Below, in pieces: positions 8,121 to 16,435 of a stretch of 64,000 nt of DNA (positions within the stretch are counted from its first letter, which is position 1; each line of letters begins with the position of its first letter). This DNA comes from an uncultured Oscillospiraceae bacterium. Its GTDB lineage: Bacteria > Bacillota > Clostridia > Oscillospirales > Ruminococcaceae. A program made the position numbers and the translations under genes. Location: NCBI GenBank assembly GCA_949295465.1, contig CASFKY010000068.1, positions 62,001 to 126,000 of the forward strand, in the 5' to 3' direction. Below the pieces are notes generated by a model that saw only the letters and a program-made list of their open reading frames with translations, was not told the origin of the DNA and ran no database searches.

Positions 8121-8801
8121 ATGGAATTCAACAGGATCATTACACTGCTGCGGAAAGAGCGGGGCATCACCCAAAAGCAGGCAGCGCAGGATCTGGGGGT
8201 ATCCCAGGCCCTGCTCTCTCACTACGAAAAAGGCATCCGGGAGTGCGGCCTGGATTTTGTGGTGCGGGTGGCCGACTATTACGATGTGAGCTGCGACTAT
8301 CTTCTGGGCCGCAGCGCCGAGCGCAGCGGCCTCACCCTTTCGGTGGAGGATATTCCCGGCCCGGAGACAGCCAGGGACGGGGTGTACAAGGGCAGCGTGC
8401 TGCCCACCATGAATAAAAAGCTGATCTCCAACAGCCTGAACATCCTGTTCGACAAGCTGGGAGACTGTAAGGACAAAGGCCTTGTCACCGAAGTGAGCGC
8501 CTATCTGATGCTGGCGGTGTACAAGATCTTCCGTCTGCTGTATTCTGCCCAGCCCAAAAACACCGCCAGCCTGTTCAGCCTGACGCCGGGCCGCTGGCAG
8601 GGCTATACCGACGCGGCCATGCATGTGGCCCAGGCCAATGTGGAGGGGATCCTCTGCGGGGAGGATGCCCAGGACACCAATGCCCTGCGCCAGAGCCTCT
8701 CCATGACCAGTGAGAGCCTGGGCAAGGATTATCCCCTGTATGCCACCAGCCTTTTAAACCTCATCAAGACCAGTGAGGCCCGGGTGGAGCGGCAAAAATA
8801 A
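8121..8801 (+). CDS. XRE-family transcriptional regulator
   Basis: A 226-residue DNA-binding protein. Residues 4-62 form a classical Cro/C1-type helix-turn-helix (IITLLRKERGITQKQAAQDLGVSQALLSHYEKGIRE) ending in the common VADYYDVSCDYLLGRS segment. The remaining 160 residues are predicted helical, have no motif I recognise and may sense a ligand or dimerise. It is monocistronic with its own promoter and a bidirectional terminator. No cognate operator can be assigned. Confidence 0.85.
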   Translation: MEFNRIITLLRKERGITQKQAAQDLGVSQALLSHYEKGIRECGLDFVVRVADYYDVSCDYLLGRSAERSGLTLSVEDIPGPETARDGVYKGSVLPTMNKKLISNSLNILFDKLGDCKDKGLVTEVSAYLMLAVYKIFRLLYSAQPKNTASLFSLTPGRWQGYTDAAMHVAQANVEGILCGEDAQDTNALRQSLSMTSESLGKDYPLYATSLLNLIKTSEARVERQK

Positions 8802-8811
8802 GAGCAATATC

Positions 8812-8846
8812 AAAAGAGGCAGGCCGGCTGGCCTGCCTCTTTTTTA
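8812..8846. terminator. Bidirectional terminator between XRE regulator and AbrB-like gene
   Basis: AAAAGAGGCAGGCC pairs with GGCCTGCCTCTTTT around a GGCT loop, flanked by A and T runs. The minus-strand gene stop lies at its edge. Confidence 0.85.
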
Positions 8847-9092
8847 CTTTTTCAGCTGAGAGAGATTCTTGATGCACTTGGCGCAGACGTTCCGGCCCAT
8901 ATACTGGGTCACGTCCTTGGCCTCCCCGCAGAACACGCAGGCAGGCTGGTACTTTTTGAGGATCACGGCGTCCTCGTCGGTGAAAATCTCAATGCTGGAG
9001 TCCGTATCCAGCTCCAACAGGCGGCGCAGCTCGATGGGCAGTACAAAGCGGCCCAGCGAGTCGATGCGGCGGACAATACCGGTGGATTTCAT
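8844..9092 (-). CDS. AbrB-family transition-state regulator with a four-Cys tail
   Basis: An 82-residue protein. Residues 1-48 are an AbrB/SpoVT swapped-hairpin DNA-binding domain (STGIVRRIDSLGRFVLPIELRRLL, then IEIFTDEDAVILKKYQP). The tail carries CVFCGEAKDV and NVCAKCI, giving Cys-x2-Cys and Cys-x2-Cys pairs that could hold zinc. AbrB proteins are global regulators of growth-phase and sporulation genes in Firmicutes. It has its own strong promoter, and GGAAAG precedes the ATG. This zinc-ribbon variant recurs in clostridia. Confidence 0.85.
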   Translation of the reverse strand: MKSTGIVRRIDSLGRFVLPIELRRLLELDTDSSIEIFTDEDAVILKKYQPACVFCGEAKDVTQYMGRNVCAKCIKNLSQLKK

Positions 9093-9169
9093 AGCGTTCC
9101 TTTCCCTATTTTTCTATTTTGCAGCCGGTCAGGCCCGAGCCCCTCAAAGCCTCACCTGACATTACAGAG

Positions 9170-9198
9170 AGTATACTCTACCGGGAAGGATTTGTCAA
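9170..9198 (-). promoter_or_regulatory. Promoter of the AbrB-like gene
   Basis: On the minus strand TTGACA (9193-9198), 17-base spacer, TATACT (9170-9175); the start codon is 78 bases further. Confidence 0.85.
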
Positions 9199-9296
9199 TA
9201 TTTGGCAAATCATCCAGAGGAAAGGAAAATCCGGCGAGATGGGGGAAAACAGAGGGAAAAAAAGAGAAAAAAGCGCGGAGACAGAGGAAAAAACAA

Positions 9297-9330
9297 CAAA
9301 AAGCGCCGCCCGGCAAAAGCCGGACGGCGC
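9297..9330 (-). terminator. Intrinsic terminator of trpS
   Basis: GCGCCGCCCGGC (9303-9314) pairs with GCCGGACGGCGC (9319-9330); on the minus strand a T-rich tail follows. The 9199-9375 stretch otherwise holds no gene. Confidence 0.82.
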
Positions 9331-9375
9331 GGCAGCTCCCGGGACTTCACACAAATTTAACAGAATGGAATATCC

Positions 9376-10380
9376 TCAGGGCAGCAGCAGGCCGATCTTC
9401 TTGTACACCTTGTTCAGCATGCGGTTGGCCAGGCGGGAGGCAGCCTCGGCGCCCTGGGCCAGGATGCCGTCCACATAGGCCTTGTCGGCCAGGATGCGGT
9501 TGTACTCGCCCTGGATGGGGGTCAGGGCGCCGATCACCGTCTCGGCCACGGCCTCCTTCAGATCGCCGTAGCCCCGGCCCTCAAACTCCCGCTCGATCTC
9601 TTCGAAGTTCTTGCCGGTGAAGACGCTGTAGATGTTCATCAGGTTGGTGACGCCGGGCTTGTTCACCGGGTCGGCCCGCACCACGCCCTCGCTGTCGGTG
9701 ATGGCCCGCTTGAATTTGCGCAGGATCACATCGGGGGTGTCGGTCATGAGGATGAAGGCGTTGGCGTTGGTGTCGCTCTTGGACATCTTGTGGAGAGGAT
9801 CCTGCAAGCTCATGATCTTGGCGCCCTCTTTGGTGATATAGCCGCTGGGCAGCACAAAGGTATCGCTGTAGGCGTTGTTGAACCGCTGGGCCACATTGCG
9901 GGCCAGCTCCAGGTGCTGGCTCTGGTCCTGCCCCACCGGCACCAGGTCGGCGTTGTAGATCAGGATGTCGGCGGCCATCAGGGAGGGGTAGGTGAACAGG
10001 CCGCCGTTCACGTTGTCCGGGTGCTTGGCGCTCTTGTCCTTGAACTGGGTCATCCGGCTCAATTCGCCGAACTGGCTGTTGCAGCACAGCACCCAGCCCA
10101 GCTGGGTGTGGGCAGGCACATGGCTCTGCACAAAGAGGATGCTGCGGGAGGGGTCGATGCCGGCGGCCAGCAGCATGCTGGCTGCCTCCCGGGTGTGGGC
10201 CCGCAGCTCGGCGGGCACCTGGCGCACGGTCAGCGCGTGCAGGTCGGCCACCATGTAGAGGCAGTCGAACTGATCCTGCAATTTGGCCCAGTTGCGCACC
10301 GCCCCGATATAGTTGCCCAGGGTAAAGGTGCCCGTGGGCTGGATCCCGGAAAGAATACGCTGTTTTTTGGTTTCGCTCAT
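9376..10380 (-). CDS. trpS: Tryptophanyl-tRNA synthetase
   Basis: A 334-residue class I aminoacyl-tRNA synthetase that charges tRNA-Trp. The HIGH-type motif is TFTLGNYIGA (residues 18-27) and the KMSKS motif is intact (PLHKMSKSDTNA). The length matches bacterial TrpRS. The longest frame starts 7 codons earlier, but those codons overlap the ribosome binding site AAGGAG, so the ATG at 10380 is preferred. It is divergent from gltX. Confidence 0.95.
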   Translation of the reverse strand: MSETKKQRILSGIQPTGTFTLGNYIGAVRNWAKLQDQFDCLYMVADLHALTVRQVPAELRAHTREAASMLLAAGIDPSRSILFVQSHVPAHTQLGWVLCCNSQFGELSRMTQFKDKSAKHPDNVNGGLFTYPSLMAADILIYNADLVPVGQDQSQHLELARNVAQRFNNAYSDTFVLPSGYITKEGAKIMSLQDPLHKMSKSDTNANAFILMTDTPDVILRKFKRAITDSEGVVRADPVNKPGVTNLMNIYSVFTGKNFEEIEREFEGRGYGDLKEAVAETVIGALTPIQGEYNRILADKAYVDGILAQGAEAASRLANRMLNKVYKKIGLLLP

Positions 10381-10491
10381 AAAAGAATGCTCCTTTTTCA
10401 CAAAGGGCGGCTGGGACGCCCGGCCGGCAAGGGCGGCATAGGCACAGAGCCGTTCCGATTTTGAGGCTCCGGGGGGAGACTGGCGTTGTAG

Positions 10492-10506
10492 CGGGCCGGC
10501 GGCCCG
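10492..10506 (-). promoter_or_regulatory. GC hairpin in the trpS leader
   Basis: The trpS mRNA leader is about 130 bases. Near its 5' end it contains a hairpin (CGGGCC/GGCCCG). No T-box specifier or antiterminator motif was found, so any control here is unknown. Confidence 0.35.
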
Positions 10507-10518
10507 TATAGCCTTTTT

Positions 10519-10547
10519 ATTCTACCACAGATGCCCCTTCTCTGCAA
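10519..10547 (-). promoter_or_regulatory. Promoter of trpS
   Basis: On the minus strand TTGCAG (10542-10547), 17-base spacer, TAGAAT (10519-10524). Its -35 box directly abuts that of the divergent gltX promoter. Confidence 0.65.
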
Positions 10548-10576
10548 TTGACAAACAGGGGAGGCGGGGCTAAACT
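10548..10576 (+). promoter_or_regulatory. Promoter of gltX
   Basis: TTGACA (10548-10553), 17-base spacer, TAAACT (10571-10576). A TATACT also occurs at 10576-10581 but with a long spacer. Confidence 0.75.
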
Positions 10577-10649
10577 ATACTTTATAAAATATCCAGAGTC
10601 CGCCCTCTGCCCAGGGCGGGAAAAACGATAAAGAGGAGTTTTCCGCAAT

Positions 10650-12104
10650 ATGGCATCTCAGAAGATCCGCACCCGCTTTGCCCCCAGCCCCACCGGCTAT
10701 ATGCATGTGGGCAACCTGCGCACCGCCCTGTACGCTTACCTCACCGCCAAGAGCAAGGGCGGCGATTTCATCCTCCGCATTGAGGATACCGACCAGGGCC
10801 GCCTGGTGGAGGGCGCCACCGACATCATCTACGACACCCTGCGCCAGACCGGCCTTTTGTGGGACGAGGGCCCCGATGTGGGCGGCCCGGTGGGCCCCTA
10901 TGTCCAGAGCCAGCGAATGGGGCTGTTCAAGGAGTACGCCGAGCAGCTGGTGCGGGCCGGCAAGGCCTATTACTGCTTCTGCACCCCCGAGCGACTGGAG
11001 GAGATGCGCCAGCGCCAGAAGGAGGAAGGCCAGGTGGTGGGCCATTATGACGGTCACTGCCGGGACCTGCCCCCCGAGGAGGTGCAGCGCCTGCTGGACG
11101 CGGGCACGCCCTATGTGATCCGCCAGAAGATGCCCCGGGAGGGGATCACCTCCTTTGACGATGCGGTGTACGGTCACATCGAGGTGGAAAACAAGGAGCT
11201 GGAGGACCAGATCCTCTTGAAGAGCGACGGCATGCCCACTTACAACTTCGCCAATGTGGTGGACGACCACCTGATGGGCATCACCCATGTGATCCGGGGC
11301 AGCGAGTACCTCTCCAGCACCCCCAAGTACAACCTGCTGTACCAGAGCTTCGGCTGGCCTGTGCCGGTGTACATCCACTGCCCGCCGGTGATGAAGGACG
11401 CCCAGAACAAGCTCTCCAAGCGCAACGGGGACGCCTCCTACCAGGATCTGGTGGCCAAGGGGTATCTGTCGGCGGCCATCCTGAACTATATCCTTCTGCT
11501 GGGCTGGAGCCCCAAGGGGGAACAGGAGATCTTCAGCCTGGAGGAGATGGTGAAGATCTTCGACCCTGCCGGCATCAGCAAGAGCCCCGCCATCTTTGAC
11601 CCCCTCAAGCTGCGGGCCATCAATGCGGAGTACATCCGCCGCCTGCCCGCCGAGGAGTTCTGCCGGCTGGCCGAGCCCTGGATCGACCAGGCTGTCCACA
11701 CCCCGCTGGACAAACAGGCTCTCTGCGCGGTGCTTCAACCCCGGTGCGAGGTGCTGGGGGACATTCCTCCCCAGCTGGATTTCTTTGACGAAATGCCGGA
11801 ATACGAGGTTTCCCTCTACGCCAACAAAAAGCAGAAGACCAGCCCCGAGACTGCCCTCCAGGCGCTGCAGGCCCTGCTGCCGGTGCTGGAAGGGCTGAGC
11901 GACTGGAACAAGGACTCCATCTTTGCCGCCGCCTCGGCCAAGGCCGCCGAGATGGGAGTCAAGAACGGCTGGATGCTCTATCCTTTGGGGGTGGCCCTCT
12001 CGGGCAAGAACCGCACCCCCGGCGGCGGCACCGAGCTGGCCGCCATCATGGGCCGGGAAAAGGCCCTGGACCGGGTGAAAAAGGCCATTGAAAAGCTGAG
12101 CTGA
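10650..12104 (+). CDS. gltX: Glutamyl-tRNA synthetase
   Basis: A 484-residue class I synthetase that attaches glutamate to tRNA-Glu (and probably to tRNA-Gln where GatCAB is used). The signature FAPSPTGYMHVGNLRTALY lies at residues 9-27, and the KMSKS-type loop KLSKRNGD near residue 254. The C-terminal anticodon-binding part is complete. RBS AGAGGAG lies 11 bases before the ATG. The leader contains a small hairpin around 10599-10620. Confidence 0.96.
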   Translation: MASQKIRTRFAPSPTGYMHVGNLRTALYAYLTAKSKGGDFILRIEDTDQGRLVEGATDIIYDTLRQTGLLWDEGPDVGGPVGPYVQSQRMGLFKEYAEQLVRAGKAYYCFCTPERLEEMRQRQKEEGQVVGHYDGHCRDLPPEEVQRLLDAGTPYVIRQKMPREGITSFDDAVYGHIEVENKELEDQILLKSDGMPTYNFANVVDDHLMGITHVIRGSEYLSSTPKYNLLYQSFGWPVPVYIHCPPVMKDAQNKLSKRNGDASYQDLVAKGYLSAAILNYILLLGWSPKGEQEIFSLEEMVKIFDPAGISKSPAIFDPLKLRAINAEYIRRLPAEEFCRLAEPWIDQAVHTPLDKQALCAVLQPRCEVLGDIPPQLDFFDEMPEYEVSLYANKKQKTSPETALQALQALLPVLEGLSDWNKDSIFAAASAKAAEMGVKNGWMLYPLGVALSGKNRTPGGGTELAAIMGREKALDRVKKAIEKLS

Positions 12105-12117
12105 ACCAAAACCCCAT

Positions 12118-12154
12118 AAAAAAGCCCCCGGGCTGCCAAGAGCGGCCCGGGGGC
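12118..12154 (-). terminator. Terminator of the threonine aldolase gene
   Basis: GCCCCCGGGC (12124-12133) pairs with GCCCGGGGGC (12145-12154); the minus strand then reads six T residues. It may also stop gltX transcription from the other side, but the plus-strand T tail is weak. Confidence 0.75.
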
Positions 12155-12165
12155 ACCGTTTTGCT

Positions 12166-13206
12166 TCAGAACTGGCCGGAGGGGGAGAGCCGGTCCAGCG
12201 CCGCCAAAAAGGCGTCCACCTGTTCCGGGCTGGTGGCCCAGCTGGTCACCAGACGGATGCTGCGCCGGCCCGGGCCGGCGGGCTTCATGTCGGTCCAGAC
12301 AAAGTCAGGTGCCAGACCTTCCAGCACCGCCTCCGGCAGCTGGACAAAGAGCGGGTTGGAGGGGGAGTCCACGTCAAAGACCCCTCCCCGGGCCTGCTGC
12401 CCCTGGCGCAGGCGGGAGGCCATCTCGTTGGCATGCCGGCCCAGTTCCAGATAGAGGGTGCCGCCGTTTTCAAACAGCTTTTCAAACTGGACCCCCAGCA
12501 GCCAGCCCTTGGCCAGCATGCCGCCCCGCTGTTTGAGAAGATAGCGGAAGTCCGGCTGCAAGGCCGGGTTGCAGAGTACCAGCGCCTCCCCGAACAGGGC
12601 CCCGTTTTTGGTGCCGCCGATGTAGAAGGCGTCGGTGAGGGAGGCCACCGCCGTGAGGCTGATGCCTCCCAGGGCCAGGGCGCTGGCCAGACGGGCGCCG
12701 TCCAGGTACAGGTACAGCCCTTTTTCGTCGCAGATACGGCGCAGGGCCCGCAGTTCCTCCAGGCTGTAGACAGTGCCCACCTCGGTGGTTTGGCTGATGT
12801 AGACCATCCGGGGCTTGACCATGTGCTCGTCGGTGTGGGCGTCCAGCACCGCCTGCACCCCGCCCGGGGTGAGCTTGCCGTCCGGGCAGTAGAGGGCCAG
12901 GCATTTGTGGCCGGTGGCCTCGATGGCGCCGGTCTCGTGCACATTGATGTGGCCGGAGGCGGCGCAGATCACCGCCTCATGGGGCCGCAGAAAAGCCGAG
13001 ATGGCGGTCTGGTTGGTCTGGGTGCCACCCACAAGAAAATGTACCTGGGCCTGCGGCTGGCCGATGAGCCGGCAGAGCATGCGGGCGGCGTTCTGGCAGT
13101 GGGGGTCGGTGCCGTAGCCAGGGTTGCCCTCCAGATTGGTGTCGGTGAGGGCGGCCAAAAGGGCGGGATGAGCGCCCTCGCAGTAGTCACTGGTAAAGCG
13201 AATCAT
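12166..13206 (-). CDS. ltaE: Low-specificity L-threonine aldolase
   Basis: A 346-residue PLP enzyme that splits L-threonine or allo-threonine to glycine and acetaldehyde. The family pattern is clear: FTSDYCEGAHPALLAAL at the start, NPGYGTD, FLVGGTQTNQTAIS, then HINVHETGAIEATG, LYLDGARLASAL, and the PLP lysine in YIGGTKNGALFGEA. The ATG at 13206 follows AAAGGAGG; the longer frame starting at 13254 would be read through the promoter-proximal palindrome. The symbol is used in the family sense, as glyA-type and ltaA homologues overlap in name. Confidence 0.9.
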   Translation of the reverse strand: MIRFTSDYCEGAHPALLAALTDTNLEGNPGYGTDPHCQNAARMLCRLIGQPQAQVHFLVGGTQTNQTAISAFLRPHEAVICAASGHINVHETGAIEATGHKCLALYCPDGKLTPGGVQAVLDAHTDEHMVKPRMVYISQTTEVGTVYSLEELRALRRICDEKGLYLYLDGARLASALALGGISLTAVASLTDAFYIGGTKNGALFGEALVLCNPALQPDFRYLLKQRGGMLAKGWLLGVQFEKLFENGGTLYLELGRHANEMASRLRQGQQARGGVFDVDSPSNPLFVQLPEAVLEGLAPDFVWTDMKPAGPGRRSIRLVTSWATSPEQVDAFLAALDRLSPSGQF

Positions 13207-13225
13207 GGCAAAAGCCTCCTTTGGG

Positions 13226-13245
13226 GGGAGAACGGCCGTTCTCCC
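13226..13245. promoter_or_regulatory. 20-bp perfect palindrome, candidate operator
   Basis: The sequence GGGAGAACGGCCGTTCTCCC is fully self-complementary. It lies between the -10 box and the RBS of the threonine aldolase gene, about +7 to +26 of the predicted transcript. It could be a repressor site or an mRNA hairpin next to the ribosome binding site. Confidence 0.55.
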
Positions 13246-13258
13246 AAGTAGCAATTTC

Positions 13259-13287
13259 AGTATAGCACAAAGCGGACGGGCTGCCCA
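13259..13287 (-). promoter_or_regulatory. Promoter of threonine aldolase gene
   Basis: On the minus strand TGGGCA (13282-13287), 17-base spacer, TATACT (13259-13264). The -35 is weak. Confidence 0.55.
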
Positions 13288-13335
13288 GCCGGCAAAAGTT
13301 CAAAACATTTTCACAGAAATACCAGAGGCTGGATT

Positions 13336-13364
13336 TTGCGCCCGGGGGCCTTTTGTGGTATACT
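13336..13364 (+). promoter_or_regulatory. Promoter of the single-TM protein gene
   Basis: TTGCGC (13336-13341), 17-base spacer, TATACT (13359-13364). Confidence 0.6.
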
Positions 13365-13436
13365 GAAATCGGCCTATGCGCCAGAAAAGAAAATACGCCG
13401 CCCCCGGCCGGGGGCTGGATACAGGAGAATTTTTCA

Positions 13437-14330
13437 ATGGCAATGATGACACATGAAGAGCACGCCCGCCGCCAGCGCCGCCGGGTCCGGCAGCTGTTGG
13501 GGCTGCTGGTCTGCCTGCTGGTGATCGTGGGGGTCTTTACCGTGGTCACCCGGGGCGTCCGCATTGTGGGAGGGCTGTTTGACAACAGCGCCCTGAAGGA
13601 GGAGCTGGCCAGCCGGTTGCAGTGCTATGTGATGCTGGACCCGCTGCCCTTTGACTCGGTGGACCAGGCAGACCCCAACCAGATCAAGGAGTACGCCATC
13701 TGGACCACCGTGAACAACGCCCTGGCCACCAACGGCAGCCTGGACAGCTATGAGCGGGACCCGGACACCGACGGCATCATCCTGCCCACCCTGGAGGTGG
13801 ATGCGGCCATCGCCCGGCTTTTCGGGCCGGACTACAAGGTGACCCACGAGACCTTTGAGAGCAGCGACATGACCTTTTTGTACCTGGAGGACAAGCAGGG
13901 CTATCTGATCCCGGTGACGGGGCAGGTGGGCATGTACACACCCCAGGTGGAACAGATCAAGAAGAGCAGCGGCCAGATGTATGTGACCGTGGGCTATATC
14001 CCCACCTTCACCAACAGTACCTTTGTGTTCAGCGCGGCCACCGACCCCACCAAGTACATGGACTATGTCTTTGTGAAAAACGGCAAGAACTGGTATCTCA
14101 CCTCTTTGCAGGAGAGCGAGATGAAGCCGGAGACCCCGGCCTCCTCGGCGGTGGTGAACGACCAGAACGCGGCCGACGTGGATTATGATCCGGCGGCGGC
14201 CCTGCAGGAGGGCATCACCAGCGAGACGGTGGCCAGCGGCGTGGAGACGCCCGTCACCTCCGGAGACACCAGTTCCTCCAGCTCGGCAAGCAGTGAGGAC
14301 ACAGACGCAAACAGCAACGCGGAGGGCTGA
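13437..14330 (+). CDS. Membrane-anchored protein of unknown function
   Basis: I do not recognise the family. The ATG at 13437 is chosen because ACAGGAG precedes it; the longer frame begins before the promoter -10. The protein has 297 residues: a basic N-terminus (HEEHARRQRRRVRQ), one membrane helix (LLGLLVCLLVIVGVFTVVT, residues about 20-38), then an extracytoplasmic domain of about 200 residues, and a Ser/Thr/Glu-rich tail (SSSSSASSEDTDANSNAEG). The topology suggests a surface or septum-associated protein. It is monocistronic with a terminator after it. Confidence 0.7.
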   Translation: MAMMTHEEHARRQRRRVRQLLGLLVCLLVIVGVFTVVTRGVRIVGGLFDNSALKEELASRLQCYVMLDPLPFDSVDQADPNQIKEYAIWTTVNNALATNGSLDSYERDPDTDGIILPTLEVDAAIARLFGPDYKVTHETFESSDMTFLYLEDKQGYLIPVTGQVGMYTPQVEQIKKSSGQMYVTVGYIPTFTNSTFVFSAATDPTKYMDYVFVKNGKNWYLTSLQESEMKPETPASSAVVNDQNAADVDYDPAAALQEGITSETVASGVETPVTSGDTSSSSSASSEDTDANSNAEG

Positions 14331-14349
14331 GCCCTCTTAGAATAAAATC

Positions 14350-14384
14350 AAAGGCCCGGGATTTTTGCTCCCGGGCCTTTTTGT
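14350..14384. terminator. Bidirectional terminator
   Basis: AAAGGCCCGGGA pairs with TCCCGGGCCTTT, followed by more T residues, between two convergent genes. Confidence 0.85.
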
Positions 14385-14390
14385 ATCCAT

Positions 14391-15581
14391 TTATTTTTTT
14401 GCGAAGGGAGAATCCTCACCGCTGAGCCCGTCCTGGGCCATCATGTTTTTCAGCACGCTGATGTCGGCCGACAGGTCCAGCGCATCGTCCCGGAACAGCT
14501 TGTCCAGCTGCTGCTCAAAGCCCACCACCAGGGTGTCCATGGTGTCCTCGATCTTCTTTTTGGAGTCGGAGAGAATGGCGCCGTCCACCCCCTGGCTGTC
14601 GAATTCCGCATAGGATTTCAGCAGTTTCAGGGCGGTGGGCAGGTAGTAGTCCATAAAGCGGCGAAGCTGGGGCAGCTTGTCCGGGTCCTTCTCGGCCAAC
14701 TCAAAGATCTTGGAGGTGACCGCCTCCAGCCGGTCGATCTTGGCGCTCATCTCCTCGCCGGGAATGGCGTCGTTGATCTCCCGCAGCTGGCGCAGCACCG
14801 CGTCGTACTGGTTTTCCTCGGCGGGCTTTTCCGGCGCCTTGGGGGGCTCGGGGGCCTGGGCCGGCTGGGGCGCCTCACCCCGCACCACCAGGCTCTTGCT
14901 GCGCATGTCCAGATAAGCCGAGGCGCCGAACTCCCCGTGGTCGATGGCCCCCTCCAGCCCCTTCACCGTGTCCTTGTAGGAGGCGGGCAGGGCGGCGGCA
15001 ATGTCGGCGATGTACATGTTGTCCTTGCGCCCCACAATGGCCCGGAGCTTTTTCCACATGCGGGTCCGCCTTTTCAGGCTGCGGGAGGCCAGCAGCATGG
15101 CCGCGCCGCTGGCGATCCAGCCCAGCTGGGCAAAAGCAGACACAAAGTCATAGCGGTTGAAGCCGTACAAAAGCAGGAACTGGACGGGGTCCCAGATGTT
15201 CACCACTCCCACCAGCAAGGCGATGCAGCCGAACACCAGCAAAAGGTTTGGCAGCGCGCCGCCCTTCTTTTTGGAGTTGGCCGGGCTGCGGGAGGAAGAG
15301 CGGGCGGCAGCCCCTCTGCGCATGTCCCCGTTGTCTCCGTACTGCTGCATCCAGCGGGCGGCCTCGTCTTTCTGCCGGATGCCGACGATCTTCAGCACCG
15401 TGAGCAGGATCCCCAGCGGGGTGAACATCACCCAGGCGATGACGATGAAGAGGATGGGGATCCCCGCCGCCTGGCGCAAATCTATCCCCGAAGAGGGGGT
15501 GTAGCCCCGATATTCATGAAAAGGCGCCCGGGTAAAATCCTCCGGGTCCTTGGGTCGATTGCTGCGAAATTGGTTGGCCAT
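14391..15581 (-). CDS. XpaC-like (5-bromo-4-chloroindolyl phosphate hydrolysis) membrane protein
   Basis: A 396-residue protein. The N-terminus is polar, then two membrane segments follow (LFIVIAWVMFTPLGILLTVLKIVGI near 45-68, and two helices around residues 110-165). A short linker and a Pro/Ala-rich spacer (APQPAQAPEPPKAPEKPAEE) lead into a charged helical C-terminal domain of about 150 residues (LREINDAIPGEEMSAKIDRLEA, RRFMDYYLPTALKLLKSYAEFD), which matches the XpaC domain. XpaC genes usually sit beside telA; no telA is present here. The biochemical role is not established. Confidence 0.72.
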   Translation of the reverse strand: MANQFRSNRPKDPEDFTRAPFHEYRGYTPSSGIDLRQAAGIPILFIVIAWVMFTPLGILLTVLKIVGIRQKDEAARWMQQYGDNGDMRRGAAARSSSRSPANSKKKGGALPNLLLVFGCIALLVGVVNIWDPVQFLLLYGFNRYDFVSAFAQLGWIASGAAMLLASRSLKRRTRMWKKLRAIVGRKDNMYIADIAAALPASYKDTVKGLEGAIDHGEFGASAYLDMRSKSLVVRGEAPQPAQAPEPPKAPEKPAEENQYDAVLRQLREINDAIPGEEMSAKIDRLEAVTSKIFELAEKDPDKLPQLRRFMDYYLPTALKLLKSYAEFDSQGVDGAILSDSKKKIEDTMDTLVVGFEQQLDKLFRDDALDLSADISVLKNMMAQDGLSGEDSPFAKK

Positions 15582-15682
15582 GATGCTCTGTTCGCTCCTT
15601 ATGCCGGGGCAGGGCTGCCCCGGGGCTCTTGCTCAAAATCCCAAACACGTTTTTTTCAGTATAGCATAAATCCCCACGGGTT

Positions 15683-16219
15683 TCAGCGTTTTTTCAAAAG
15701 TGTGTGGCGGATATAGGCAAAGGTTTTGTCCTCTCCCTCGTCCCGCAGCATCTGCAACAGCTGTTCGGTGAGAGCCCGGGTCTCAGGGTGCATCAGGTAG
15801 TGCTTTTTGCTGCGGCTGTAGTATTCCCAGGGAGAGGCGTCGGTGTACTGCTCTTTTTTATAGGTGCGACCGGCGGCGATGCGATCGCAGATCATCTCGG
15901 CCACATATCGCACCGGCATTTTCATGCCGTCCATGGGCGGGTTGTCGGTGCCGGTATAGTCCACCCAGTATTCCAGGTGGTGCTTGTTGCGGCCCTTATG
16001 GTGCAGCCAGCTGGAGCTGTAGCCCCGCTCGGCCCGCTCGGCCTCGTTGGGGCTGTGGTCTCCCTGGTAATAGCGGGCCCCCACCAGGAACTCGGTGGGG
16101 GAATATTTGGAGAGATCGTGGGTAAGGCCCTGCCAGTAGAGCCCCAGCCGGAAACAGTATTTTGCCACCAGCATCCGATGGTGGGTGATGGTGCAAAAAT
16201 GCCTGATGGGATGCCACAT
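15683..16219 (-). CDS. DUF5662-like protein
   Basis: A 178-residue cytoplasmic protein rich in His, Trp and Tyr. Features are HHRMLVAKYCFRLGLYWQGLTHDLSKYSPTEF, with an HD pair that may bind metal, then WLHHKGRNKHHLEYWVDY with several more His residues, and MPVRYVAEMICDRIAAGRTY. I recall this pattern from DUF5662 proteins in Firmicutes and phages, sometimes mislabelled catalase. The combination of HD and HH pairs suggests a metal-dependent hydrolase fold, but this is inference. Monocistronic, with GGAGC before the ATG. Confidence 0.65.
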   Translation of the reverse strand: MWHPIRHFCTITHHRMLVAKYCFRLGLYWQGLTHDLSKYSPTEFLVGARYYQGDHSPNEAERAERGYSSSWLHHKGRNKHHLEYWVDYTGTDNPPMDGMKMPVRYVAEMICDRIAAGRTYKKEQYTDASPWEYYSRSKKHYLMHPETRALTEQLLQMLRDEGEDKTFAYIRHTLLKKR

Positions 16220-16435
16220 AAAAAAGAGATGCTCCTTTCGGGCCCCGGGCAGGGATGGCCCGGGCTTTCAGCGAAATTATAGCATTTTGCCGCGGGGGGT
16301 GTAAAGGGCCGCCCGCCGGGCCGCCGCCGGAAAATCTCCCCTGCCGGGGGCTACCCACCCGGGGATGACTGTGCTATGATAGGGGCGGGTCCGGCGCCAG
16401 ACTACAGGCGCCGGCCGGAAAAGGGAGTGATATTT

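Noticed and set aside
10381..10520. T-box riboswitch in the trpS leader
   Set aside because: No specifier loop, T-box sequence or terminator/antiterminator pair could be found; only a GC hairpin is present.
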